DNA of 64,000 nucleotides from assembly GCA_035236585.1 (NCBI GenBank), contig CP141127.1, forward strand, positions 68,367,495 to 68,431,494, read 5' to 3'. Of this stretch, positions 34,739-46,066 are shown one piece after another; within the stretch, counting starts at the first letter, position 1, and every line of letters starts with the position of its first letter. The DNA is from Warburgia ugandensis (lineage: Eukaryota > Streptophyta > Magnoliopsida > Canellales > Canellaceae). The notes beneath the pieces are model-generated. The model was not told the origin of the DNA, did not search any database, and worked only from the letters and a program-made list of their open reading frames with translations. A program made the position numbers and the translations under genes.

Positions 34739-35310
34739 TAGGCCTGGCAATTTGGGCTGGTGGGTTGTGTCGAGACTAACCCATTATAGTATATGAGTCA
34801 ACACGAACATGACTCGCTTAATAATCGTGTCAAGAACCTGTGACTTGAACACGACACGACTCATGTAATATGATTAAATGAATATAAAATAACTAATATA
34901 GGCCTTTTTTTTTTAAGAACCATACTATATTACTGTAGTAATAGTAATATAGGACTATTTTTGAAGAACCGTCCTATATTACTACAGCAATATAGGACTG
35001 TTTTTTATCAACTGTCTTATATTACTATAGTAATATAGGACTATTTTTGATGAACCGTCCTATATTTTCAACCCAATTGGTTAACAGCTTGAGGGTTAGA
35101 TGGTCAACACGACAAATTAATAGGTTGCATGTCAAACAGGTCAACACAATGGGTCAACATTGATTGACCTGAACATGACAAGATTTTTGGCATGTAATTT
35201 TTGGTTTGACTCGAAAATGACACGAACATGATAAGACTTGACCCTAACCCACTAAATCTGTGTTAGGCTCGAATTGTGTTATCGTGTCATGTCATATTTT
35301 GCCACCCCTA
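34739..35310. mobile_element. Non-autonomous hAT-type DNA transposon (572 bp)
   Basis: The ends are inverted repeats, TAGGCCTGGCAA on the left and TTGCCACCCCTA on the right, typical of plant hAT elements. An 8-bp duplication flanks them: CTTGTAGG (34731-34738) and CTTGCAGG (35311-35318), one mismatch. There is no transposase. The interior has four imperfect copies of a roughly 45-bp unit at about 34890-35070, each able to fold on itself (TAATATAGGAC with GTCCTATATTA). It would have been moved by a transposase supplied elsewhere. Confidence 0.88.
34890..35075. repeat. Tandem palindromic units inside the hAT element
   Basis: About four repeats of the pattern AATATAGGAC-Trich-GAACCGTCCTATATT separated by 'actacag' or 'actatag'. 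Each can form a stem of about 10 bp, and the array can form a longer cruciform. Confidence 0.7.
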
Positions 35311-35832
35311 CTTGCAGGGAGGCTGTATTATAATCTTAATTTCAATTACTTCTTTGAAATGAGTCAAAATAGTATAGGACAAGTGTGGGGTATGGAGGCC
35401 CATACTTCATCTTTGTTAGAAACCCCACTATAATTTACTCTCACTCTCTTTTATTTTTTTAATATAGTTGCATTTAGAATAAAATTTTCATTTTGATTAT
35501 GTATCACAGAACATGATTTTCATGAACCTTCTAGGTAGAGAAAAACTCTACAAAGTGCAATATAGGTCATTGTGTTGCATTTTGGATGGTAGTATAATTC
35601 ATATTGTTTAAGGTCTTTCATATTATTATTTTCATATTATTTAGGCTTGTTGCATTAGATTGTACTTGTTTAACAAAGGTTAGCCAAAGCTTGGTTGTGA
35701 CTAAGGAATGAGTTATTTGGTCGTAGTATCTTGTCTATTAAGATGTAGGTAAACATTAGTTTATTTTTCTTGTAATTGCAGTGCACATTTTATTGCTTTA
35801 TAGTGGATGGAACATATTAATAGTAAAGGCCC

Positions 35833-37843
35833 CAAATTTCCAAAACTCTATCTCATTCCACCTCTAAAGAAATTTCTCAACCAACCAAATTTCTACACCT
35901 AACACCCTCCACCTCTTTCCTAACTTATTCCCACTCACTTTCCTACAAAAACAAGCATTCAACAATTTTGGAAGGGGGGGGAAACACCCCTTCCTAAAAA
36001 GGTGGTGTCTCCCACCTACTTCCCTTCCTTAATCTTGGCCACCTTTCACCCACTTTCCTAATTGGAAACTCTAGCCTTTCCCTTATACTAAACATAAAAA
36101 ATATCTTGATTTAATCCCCACCACACATTAATATTAGGGTATCCTAGGAGACAAAATAAAAAACCTAGCAAACATTTAATCATAGGATGACTTTTTTAAT
36201 AAAGAGAAAGACGCCTTCCCCATTGGGAAGGAGACATCCTATTCCTAGCTCAAACTTCTACTCCTTTTTGCTTTGGATTTTCATTGTTAAGGTTCTGCTA
36301 CTTCTTTTAATAAGATATGAAGCATCTCTCCAAGCTATTCCACACCTGGTTTTAGGGTTTTTGCTTCTACCTTCAAGGTTGGTTTCTCTTGTTTACTTTA
36401 GATCTTTTCATGCTAGTTTATGTCTTGTTTCCTTTGTTATTCCTTGCATTAGAAACTAAGGTTCAAAACTGATTTTCCTTTGGAGTGACAGCCATGGGAA
36501 GTCATTTTACATCCAGTTTTGTTCTTTATCTTTCATTGCATCTTTATTCTCTATTAGCCCTCTTGATTTTTCAGCTTTGGTTGCTTAAGTTCCATTGAAT
36601 TTGCATTAGAAACTAAGGTTCAAGACTGATTTTCCTTTGGAGTAACAGCCATGGGAAGTCATCTTACATCCATTTTTGTTCTTTATCTTTCATTACATCT
36701 TTATTCTCTTTTAGCCCTCTTGATTTTTCAGCTTTGGTTGCTTAAGTTCCATTGGATTGTTGCCTTATTTTTGCATAAAATTATCCCTTGATTTCAAGCA
36801 TAATTGTTCATGAGTGAATGTTGGAACAATTGAAAAAGAATTTGGGTTGTAATTAAGGAGTGATTGAGATTAAGTGAACATCATTGTAATAGCATTTAAG
36901 TTTCAGATGTGGACTACATGTATGGAGTGTTATGTTAATGACTTTTTAGATGTGATTAAATAAGACTATTTGGAATTTTCAATTCATGTTTGTTTCCAGT
37001 AGTAAATTAACTTTGTTCTTGAATGTTTGAATTCATTAGAAATGATTAATTTCATGTTTTACATGTTATAGTCATTGAATGTTTCAATTTCCTTACTACT
37101 GGAATTTCTTTGCATGAATGGTGTGTTAATTTCCAGTACCATATAATCTTGTTCAATTCACTTTACAAGAATCCAATTAGATGGTTAAATAGGTTAGTTA
37201 ATGTTAGAAATAGATTGCATGCTTAGGTTTTCAAAGTAGTTGATTAAATCCACTCCTATCTAATGAATCATGTATATCATTCCATGGTTACATATATGTT
37301 AATTGGGTTGTTTTCCTTTCATTGTTGTTAGTAATTGCTTACATTTATTTTTGTAGTTTGTTTGTAGTTAGATTCCATTATTTTGCATCTTAGTTAGTTT
37401 AGAAGTAATCAAATTTATCATACTTTTTAAATAGTGTATTTGGTTGCTTACTTTTCTTTGTTTTGCATGATTAGGGAAGTAGTTTGTTAAAGCATGTTTC
37501 CATTAGATTAGTTATTAATTTCATGTTTAGTAAAGTTAGTTTAGGAAATTTGCCAAATTGCATTTTAGGAAAGTTACAAAATTAGATGTTTTCAATTTAG
37601 GAAATTTTTTATTTTAGAAAGTGCATGTTTTAACATATTTCTTATTTTTGCTTAGTTGACAATTTCATGTTTTAATTTCCATTTTTACTTTAGGACAAAA
37701 ATCACTTGAATTTTTGCTAGATTAGATAGTTTAAAGGAGGGACCACTAGCATCACAATAGTTCACTCCTCATGGGATCAACCTCACTAGCATACTATAGT
37801 GTAAACAATTCATGCACTTGCAATTCTATTTATAATAACAACA
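35833..37843 (+). repeat. 5' LTR of element F, missing its first ~785 bp
   Basis: It matches the 3' LTR 46067-48679 from about 46852 onward and ends ATAACAACA before a primer site. The left end joins the E leader, so the start of the LTR and any target duplication are lost. It carries a 157-bp tandem duplication (36446-36602 and 36603-36759) that the 3' LTR lacks. Confidence 0.8.
36446..36759 (+). repeat. 157-bp tandem duplication in the F 5' LTR
   Basis: Both units start GCATTAGAAACTAAGG and contain 'tttggagt(g/a)acagccatgggaagtcat'. The 3' LTR has a single copy near 47457-47612. The two units differ at only a few positions. Confidence 0.82.
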
Positions 37844-38969
37844 AGTTTTTGAGATTACTGCCAGGGAGTTGCAACAAATTGTGTAGTGTTTTATACTTTA
37901 GGTTATTTTCCTTTAGTCTAGGTTTAGGGTGCATTAGATTAGGGTTTTTGGATAAATTTTACATTTATTGCTATTTTCCACATATTGACCATATTTCTTT
38001 GATTTTTATGCAAAGGAAATTGGCCAAGGAGCTGCAACGATCCTGTGGGCCATGTATTCATCATCTTAGATTAGGTTTTATTGCTTTCTTAGATTAGGAT
38101 TTGAGTGAAACTTGTAGTGAGGACAATTGTAAATTGTAAATTTATTATTATTTAATTTTAAATGGGTTGTGTGGGGTAGGCTAGCCCACACTTGATCATC
38201 ATTGGATTCCTCACTATAAGTATCTCTCACTCAGTTCTTAATTTTTAGGAATAATTTGAATTTAGTATAATTTGCATTTGGATGTTAGTATAATTGATAT
38301 AGATTAGGATCATTCATTAATAATAGTTGCATATTTACATAGGACTGTTGCATTAAAGCACCTATCTAACCTTGGTTGGATAGCACATAGGTTGCATTAG
38401 TTTGCTTTTGTTTTGCATTACATATTTACAACTTTATGGTGGAATGGAATTAATGTTAGTAAGGGCTCCACAAGAACCCTTATAAGATAGGGATTGGATT
38501 TCATCACAAGCTCCATGTAGGAATTAATCAATATCCTTGTATACCACAATCCCAACCCTTGAATTTAAATTTAAGATCAAGTAGGAAGAGAATTAGGGTA
38601 TTGAGCTCATAGGACTCCTTTAAGAAGGACGCAATCTATTGTCACTCCAATGGCTTATGAGCATTGTGGTTATAGTGAGTGTCTTAAAATCCAGGTGATT
38701 TTTTCATGCCTTACATTGACATTAGTTGAATTTTAAATGCTATCTAAAACGAGGATTGTATTAACCACTTTTGAGCAAAACCTAACTAGTAAGCAGTAGT
38801 CAAATCTGGACAAAATAAGGAGTTGTCTAGAATTAATTCCAAGAAGCTACCACCTATGCACTAAACAAAGATGATCAAAGTACTACTTGATTAGTGCTTA
38901 CTAAGATTTGATTGTGCATCACGTAGAGTTAGAGTCAACATTTAGATTAGAGCATTTAGTATAAGATAG
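37844..38969 (+). other. Primer site and leader of element F
   Basis: TTTGAGATTACTGCCAGGGAG near 37848 is a degenerate tRNA-Asp-type site. The leader includes the conserved block 38450-38930 shared with A, D and the family-C LTR. Non-coding. Confidence 0.72.
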
Positions 38970-40815
38970 TTTATGCAAGGGCATCGATCTCAAAACCTAG
39001 ATCTAACACCTTTCAACCCAGATATTCAAAGCAACCTAATACAACGGGAAAGATACCAAGTTCCTATCCCCATGGTTGAACCACCAGTAGAAGTCAATCG
39101 TAAGGCTATTAGAGATTTCTATGTGCCACTACAACTCCACACTCCATCCTACACAGCATTACCTCCTACAAAATCCAACCACTTTGTGTTAAAGTAGGGA
39201 GTCATACAATTGCTTCCCACTTTTATGTTCGAGACTGAGAAGAACCCTACCTAAATATCAAGGAGTTCCTTGATATTTTCCCTACATTTAGGTTCTAAAT
39301 TTTTTTTGTATGATTCTATTAGGCTTAGGCTACTCCCATTCTCTCTTAAGGACAAAGCTAAATCATGGCTGAATTCCTCGATGGTAGGTTCCATCAATAC
39401 ATGGGACCAATTGTCTCAAAAGTTTTTGAGCAAGTTCTTTGCTGGTCATAAAACAAATGCCCTTCTTCATGAAGTTATTAATTTCCTAAAAGGGATGATG
39501 AACAATACTACAAATGTTGGGAATGGTGGAATGAACTACTATAGAAATCCCCACATCATGGATTTGAATAATGGCTGCAAGTTTAATACTTCTATGAGGC
39601 ATTAACTCCTCAAAATAGACAAATTATAAATATAGTGAGTGGAGGAACCTTCATGCTAAAGTATGATAGTGAGGCTTAGGAGTTTGTTCAAACTCTAGCA
39701 AATAATTCCCAGCAATGGGATAATTCAAATAGAAGAGAGAGAAATAACCAACCTACCAAGAGAGGGGGTCTCTATGAGATAGAAGTGCATATTGATCTAT
39801 CCAATAAATTTGATTCTATACTAGCAATATTAGACAATTCAGACAATAGAACAAACGAACTTGAAACTATGTTTCAATCCTTTATAGCTACCTCATCCCT
39901 TAAACCTCCGTAAGAGGTTTGTGGTATATGTTCTAAACAAGACCATATAACCATGTCTTGTCCATTAAATAGAGTGCTGAACAACTATCTTGTTGACCAA
40001 GCAATGCATTAATGCATATCACCAACCTAACAACAACCCATATTCTAAGACCTACAACCTTAGATGGGCTATGCATTCCAACTTTTTCTCTTCGAAGAAT
40101 AACTAGCAAGGGGGACCATTTGTGAACCCTCTACCCAAAACATTCCTCATAAAGCTAAAGTTTGTTAGCAACGACCTGACATCCAACAACCTCAGCAATA
40201 AAAGAAACCATCTTTAAAGGAACACATCCATAGCATGCTTGAAATTTTTTTTAAAAGATAACAACAACACTATGAAGGCCTTACACCACTTGCAAAATGA
40301 TAATATACATTTAGCCCATGTCAGCTCTCAAGCCATAACCAAGTTGGATATGTAGGTAAGTCAATTGTAATCTGAACTACATAATAGAGGAAAGGGTTAG
40401 TTCCCTAGTCAACCCTCCAAAACCTAAAGGACCAATTTGAGAAAGGGTCAAGTACTCAAAACCTTAACCCTCATGAGCATGCCTAGTCTATAACAACCCT
40501 TAAGAGTGGTCGTTAGATCGATAACAAAGTAGGGTAGGCTAAAGAAATTGCAAAGAAGAAAGAGTCAACAAAAACACAAGAGAAATAGAAAGAGATGTAA
40601 AAAGCCTGTAGAACCTATAGTGGAAACATCCTATGTGCTTAGAGACCCTTTTCCTCAGTTATTGAACAAGGCTAGAAAGGGAACAAACTACAATGAGTTA
40701 ATAGAGATATTTAAACATGTCCAAATCAATATTCCATTCTTTAATGCGATTAAAGATATCCATGCCCATGCTAAGTTCTTAAAAGAGCACTACACAAGGA
40801 AAAAAAGAAGCTAAA
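38970..40815 (+). pseudogene. gag pseudogene of element F
   Basis: An open stretch 38973-39197 ends HTPSYTALPPTKSNHFVLK followed by a stop. Another, 39270-39605, has IRLRLLPFSLKDKAKSWLNS, TWDQLSQKFLSKFFAGHKTN and a decayed KCPHHGFE block. The C-terminal block 40548-40814 carries RDPFPQLLNKARKGTNYNEL and VQINIPFFNAIKDIHAHAKF. These blocks identify the structural gag protein. It is less broken than in A and D but still has stops and frameshifts, for example at 39195 and 39603. Confidence 0.82.
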
Positions 40816-41780
40816 TGTACATCAGAAAGCTTTCCTCACCAAGCAGGTAAACTCTTTGATCCAAGACAAGACCCCACCAAAGTTTAGAGACCTAGGGTGT
40901 CCTACCATTTCCTATGTTATTGGAGATCATGTCATAGAAAAGGCATTACTTGACTCAGGGATGAGTGTTAACTTGTTGCCATACTCTTTCTGTGAAAAAC
41001 TAAGACTCAATGAGTTAAAACCAACCACTACCATGCTGCAATTACCAAATAGTTCTATAAAGATACCCCACGGTTTGCTTGAAGATGTCTTGATACTGGC
41101 GGGCCAGTTTTATTACCTAGTTGACTTCATTGCACTAGACACCCAACTTGTATCTGATCCCAGTAATCAGATTCTAGTCATCCTTGGATCTCCATTCTTG
41201 AAGATGTCCAAACCAATTATTAATTGTAGGAATGGAGTAATGAAATTGTCACTTGGCAACATGAAAGTTAAGCTAAATGTCTTTAAGGCCAATCAACAAC
41301 AATTAGACCTTAATGATTCTTGAGATGTCAATTTGATTGAGAGACTAATTAATAGCATTCATCCACCATTGTCCATATCTGACCCACTAGAGGTTTGTCT
41401 CATGCACTTTAATGGAGAATTTGATATAAAAAAATCTATTGAGGTAAATGACCTTATGGAAGCTACTCCAATCATGCATACCTCCAAGCGGGGTCCTTAT
41501 GCGGAACCACTCCCACCTTCTGAATCTGTTGCCATACCTTTATTAGGGCAACCATCATCTCTGAACTAAAACCCTTGTCTGACAACTTGAAATATTCCTA
41601 CCTAAGCCCAAACAAAACCTTACTTATGATAATAGCATCAGATTTAGATAATGAATAGGAGGGTAAGCTTTTAGATGTCCTTAAGGAACATAAAACTACT
41701 CTAGGGTGGACAATAGCAGACATCAAAGGGATTGGTCCAGTCATATGCATACATAGGACATACCTTGAAGAAAATGTAAA
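40816..41780 (+). pseudogene. Retropepsin and spacer of element F pol
   Basis: An open frame at 40856-41323 (155 codons) covers the protease: SYVIGDHVIEKALLDSGMSV with the catalytic D33-S34-G35 kept, LRLNELKPTTTMLQL, SIKIPHGLLEDVLI, an ILVILGSPFLK block, then NCRNGVMKLSLGNMKV. A stop follows. The spacer toward RT (41333-41569: INSIHPPLSISDPLEVCL) lies in another frame. This is the best preserved enzyme domain in the window; the local active site looks intact, but the polyprotein around it is broken. Confidence 0.85.
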
Positions 41781-42530
41781 ACCTTCTAGGGAAACTCAAA
41801 GATGACTTAATCACCACATGAAGGATGTAGTTAGAGATGAAGTCATAAAGCTTTTAGATGTTAGTGTTATATATCATGTCTCGAATAGTACTTGGGTCAG
41901 CCTCGTTTAGGTGGTATTGAAGAAATCCAGGATCACAGTAGTCAAAATGAGGATAATGAGTTAGTACCCACCCGCATGACCACTAGGTGGAGATTTTGCA
42001 TTGACAATCAAAAGTTGAATGTGATCACAAGGAAAGATCACTTTCCCCTACCCTTCATTGACCAAATGTTAGAGAGGTTAGCCAGACATAGCTATTACTA
42101 TTTTCTGAACAAAAATTTTGGTTATACAAGGATTCCTATAACATTAGAGGATTAGGGCAAGATCACCTTCACATGTCCCTTTGAAAACTTTGCTTATCAA
42201 CGTATGCCTTTTGAGCTTTGTAATGCTCTAGCAACATTTCAAAGGTGTATGTTGAGCATTTTCTCTGATATGGTAGAAGGGTTTCTTGAAGTATTTATGG
42301 ATGACTTCTTAGTATTTGGGTCATCATTTGATGAAGTGCCTACACCACTTAAAGTTAGTTCTAGCAAGGTTTAAGGAGAAAATTCTTGTTTTAAACTAGG
42401 AAAAGTGTCATTTTATGTTACAAAGTGGGATAGTTTTAGGCCACATAATATAACTCAATGGGATAGAAGTTGACAAGGCAAAAGTGATTTAATAGCCAAC
42501 CTTCCTCCACCAAGGACAGTGAAAGAAATC
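41781..42530 (+). pseudogene. Reverse transcriptase pseudogene of element F
   Basis: Blocks in order: VPTRMTTRWRFCIDNQKLN, KDHFPLPFIDQMLERLA, RIPITLED (41892-42155), RMPFELCNALATFQRC near 42200-42245, and the catalytic FMDD at 42294-42305 followed by [19 protein letters not shown] is near 42455-42483. Stops at 42153-42155 and elsewhere, and a frameshift after SSFDE, break the frame. Confidence 0.85.
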
Positions 42531-43330
42531 AGCTCCCTTTTAGGACATGCTGACTTTTACAGACTCTTCATCAAGTATTTTAGTGAAATTGCCAAACCCC
42601 TCTATAATTTACTTACAAAGGAGGTCATTATTTACTTTGATGCCGATTTTAAGAAAGCATTTGAGGAACTCAAGACTGTTGACATCTATACTCATTATCC
42701 AGCCACCAGATTGGAATGTACCATTTGAGATTATATGTGATGCGTAAGATTATGCCATTAGAGCTATTTTGGGACAGCTCATCGATAAACTTCCCCATGT
42801 AATATATTACACTAGTAAAACATTAAATGATGTGCAACTCAATTATTCAAACACAGAGAAAGAGTTGTAAGCTGTAGTGTTTACTTTGGATAAGTTTAGA
42901 CCTTACTTATTAGGGTCTAAATTATAATGTACTCAGATTATGCATCTTTAAAGTACTTCCTTTCTAAAAAGGATGCAAAACCTTGGTCGATCCATTGGAT
43001 ACTACTACTATAGGAGTTTGACTTAGAAATTTAGGACAAGAAAGCTGCCAAAAATGTTGTAGTGGATCACTTATCTAGACTAGTGGTGGAGCATACTAAG
43101 GATCACATGCCTATAACTAAATCCTTCCCAGATGAATAGTTATTGCATATTTCCCAATTGCCTTGGTACGGTGATATTGTTAATTATCTTGTTATGGGTA
43201 AATGCCTATTCATTGGGTAAAATAAGATAAAAATAGATTTTGGACCAAGGTTAGATATTTTACTTGGAAAAAATCATACTTATTTGAGTATTATCCTAAT
43301 CAAGTGATTAGGAGATGTGTACCAAATAGT
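42531..43330 (+). pseudogene. RNase H pseudogene and spacer of element F
   Basis: [20 protein letters not shown] and [12 protein letters not shown] (42519-42728) form the link from RT to RNase H. PFEIICDA (in a second frame) and remnants like HVIYYTSKTLNDVQLNYS and VVDHLSRLVVEH follow to about 43100. Frames shift several times. There is one copy of the spacer, unlike element A. Confidence 0.78.
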
Positions 43331-44400
43331 GAACACAATCAAATCAATTCCTCTCGCCATGATCATGTTGTGGGGGCCATTTTAGATCAAGAAAGATAGC
43401 TACGAAAATTCTACAGTGTGGTTTTTATTTGCCTTCCATATTTAAGAATGCACGTGCTTATTGCATAGCATGTGTGAAGTGTTAAAGATTAGGTAGTCTT
43501 GGAAGAAGACATATGATGCCCTTAAACCCAATACTTATTGTAGAGCCATTCGATGTTTGGGGAAATCTTTGCATCCTAGTGGGAGTGGACTACATGTCCA
43601 AGTGGGTGGAGGCTATACCATGTAAAACCAATGACCATAAAGTCATGGTAAAGTTCTTAAAAGAAAATATGTTTGCAAGGTTGGATGCTCCTAGAGCCAT
43701 AATAAGTGATGGGAGAAAACACTTTTATAATAAAGTGTTTGAGAATTTAATGAAAAAATATAGTGTCAACTATAGAATAGCTACCCCATACCACCACCAG
43801 ACCAGTGGCCAAGTAGAGATATCCAATAGGGAGATAAAGCAAATTCTAGGAAAAATAGTCAATCCAAGTAGGAAAGACTGGTCTATGAGACTCAACAATA
43901 TTTTATAGGCTTATCGTATAGCATATAAACCCCATATAGGAATGTCACCTTACTACTTGGTCTATGTAAAGGATGCCATTTACCAATAGAGTTAGAGCAC
44001 AAAGCATATTGCACTATCAAAAAGCTCAATTTTGACAAAAACTCCAACTCAATTTGTTTGAAGAATTGAGGAAAGATGCATATGGCTCTGCAGGATTATA
44101 CAACAAGTTGATGAAGGTTGCACATGATTGCTAAATCTTAAGAAAATCCTTCACACTTGGACAAAAGGTCTTATTGTATAGCTCTAGATTACATCTATTC
44201 CTAGGATAACTCAGATCTAGATGGACCAGACCTTATATAGTTGGCACTGTCTATCCTGATGGAGCCATTAAGATTGAGAAGGATTGAAAAATCCAAAAAG
44301 TCAATGGTTAGAGGTTAAAACCTTTCCTAGAGATGCCTAATCTTAAGATTGATGAGATACTATTAGATGCACCTTGGTATTATGACCCACCTTAGATTAC
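43331..44400 (+). pseudogene. Integrase pseudogene of element F
   Basis: An open frame 43513-43908 (131 codons) has VEPFDVWG, GVDYMSKWVEAIPCKTNDHK, IISDG with D66, HHQTSGQVEISNREIK with E102, and 35 residues between them, as in DD35E. The segment that should hold the first catalytic Asp (GIDFMGPF) is deleted between DVWG and NLCILVGVDY. The zinc-binding N-terminus near 43360-43500 is decayed. C-terminal blocks (KVNG..LKPFL-like) run to about 44340. Not functional. Confidence 0.84.
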
Positions 44401-46054
44401 CACTCTTGGAACCCTTGCAAAGTACCATCATTGCACTCATCATTATGTCTAGCTGAAGATGGAAAACTTAGCTCTCCTTAGGAAGCAACCCATATGTTTT
44501 TAAAATCTCCATCTTCTACATCTTTCCATACAGGAACTTATGTTTTCAAATACTGGGGACAATGTTTCATTTAGGTTGGGGTGGTGTAGATGCATATAGG
44601 GATTTTTAATTTTCTTTAGTTTTTAAAAATAAAATAAAATTGGAAGAGTTCCCTTATTGTGATGAGAACGGGATGTTCATAAATGTTTTCACCTCTTAAT
44701 GTGAGTGTATGATTAATTTTGCATATTATTCATGTGTTGAAACATTTTATGAAAGTTAATTCCCAGGAACCAATTACACATAGCACATAGTCAAGACTAA
44801 TAGAGTGGCATGACCTAGAGATCTTGAGAAAAATCAGTGGAGACCTATAACCCAATGAGTTTAGAGATTATCTTCTTTCAAAGAGTTATAAGTAATTCCA
44901 CAGTTTTCTTTAGTGTACAAAATTTCATGTGATCCTGTAATCCTTGTTTTGGTTAACTATCAATAATAAATAGTAGTAATACCTTTCTTTCTAGAAACTT
45001 TATTACATCTGATGGGCTTTAAGAAATCTAGGAAATGATATAGGTCATCCTTGTTCAACCCAGAGACATAAAGCCTACCCAATATCTATACCACTAGTTA
45101 GCCCTCTTTGAGCCAACTATTAAGCCTTTCTTTCTTAACCCAATCACTTCAACCTAGAAAAACCAATAAAACAAACATACATTGCCCATTTTCAAAATGA
45201 GTAGAGTTGGTAGAAAAGTTCAAGAAAAGGACAAAAGTCAAAGAAGTGAAAAATATCAAAGTGTTTACATAGAAAAAAAAAAAAAAAACCTTTCTTTCAA
45301 AGAAAAAGAAATTCAAGGAAAAAAAAGAAAGAGAGCAATATCAGAAAAAAAAAAAAAAAAAAACAGAGAGAGAGAGAGAGAAAGAAAAAGAAAAATACAA
45401 AAGAGATATTCACTTCAAGTACAACCAAAATAAAAGTTCTCCTAGCAGATATTCATTGAAGATCTCTACTCCATTTTGAACCTTTGAAATCCTTATACCC
45501 TTGTTTTCATAACCCTTAACTAAGCCTATGTTTCATCCTAATTAAAGACCTTGGTGATAACATCCAATTTTAAGGGTCACTTTCCTTTGACTCTTTAACA
45601 CTTGAAAATTTAGGTGACCATTGGCTTTGTTGAATCTAGTCACATAATGAGAGAAATATGTTTAAACCCTTATTTGAGAGCTTCATTTCTAAGAGGACAC
45701 TTAAGAGGATTTGAGCTGCACAAACATACACTCTAAGAAATAACTAGAATAAAATGTTTTTTGTATGTGTATGATTTGTAAAATGGTCAATCTTCTCCAT
45801 TAAGTTGTGAAAAACTAATAGAGTGCTAATGAATGCGGATTTTCTAATATTAAATAGGGGACTTAACCTTATGAAATTTTGTGAGTATAGTCACTACAAA
45901 CCCTCATGAGGCCTAACTCGTGCACTAGGGGTAACCTAGGCGTTTAAGGGCTTATTGCATATGCTAAATACAATTATCAGTACCTACGAAAGTCGTACCT
46001 TGTATTTGTTTTTGTAAAATTATTTTTCACATGTTTTCTTAGGACTAGAAAACT
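44401..46054 (+). other. 3' non-coding region of element F
   Basis: No protein domain is seen. It includes a purine-rich tract at 45190-45430 with A runs (16 at 45273-45288, 19 at 45345-45363) and a GA repeat at 45365-45380; a 76-codon-or-longer lysine-rich frame there is a by-product of base composition. Blocks near 45060 and 45930 match element A at 18310 and 19190. Confidence 0.65.
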
Positions 46055-46066
46055 TCTGGTTGGGGG
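46055..46066 (+). promoter_or_regulatory. Polypurine tract of element F
   Basis: CTGGTTGGGGG directly precedes the LTR start TGTCATAAGTG. Confidence 0.75.

Larger units (their letters stand above)
34461..35832 (+). other. Primer site and leader of element E, carrying a hAT insertion
   Basis: TGGGCCTGTTGCTGGGGAATCA (34467-34488) is the least decayed tRNA-Asp-type primer site in the window. The leader follows that of A, is split by the transposon at 34739-35310, and resumes at 35319. It ends abruptly at about 35832 inside the block 'tagtaaaggcccc', where element F sequence starts. The rest of E is missing. Confidence 0.72.

Noticed and set aside
34890-35075. CRISPR-like array
   Set aside because: Units are adjacent palindromes without unique spacers, inside a plant hAT element.
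36187-36459. 90-codon hydrophobic frame in the F LTR, with a similar 63-codon frame at 47279-47470
   Set aside because: Both lie in the same LTR block with T-rich codons giving Leu/Phe/Ser. The frames differ in length and start, so conservation reflects LTR homology, not coding.
40856-41323. A free-standing aspartic protease gene of the host
   Set aside because: It sits between gag and RT remnants of element F, has the Athila-type pol blocks, and no own start signal or promoter.
45182-45433. Lysine-rich 83-codon frame
   Set aside because: It is the translation of an A- and GA-rich tract in the 3' non-coding region of element F.
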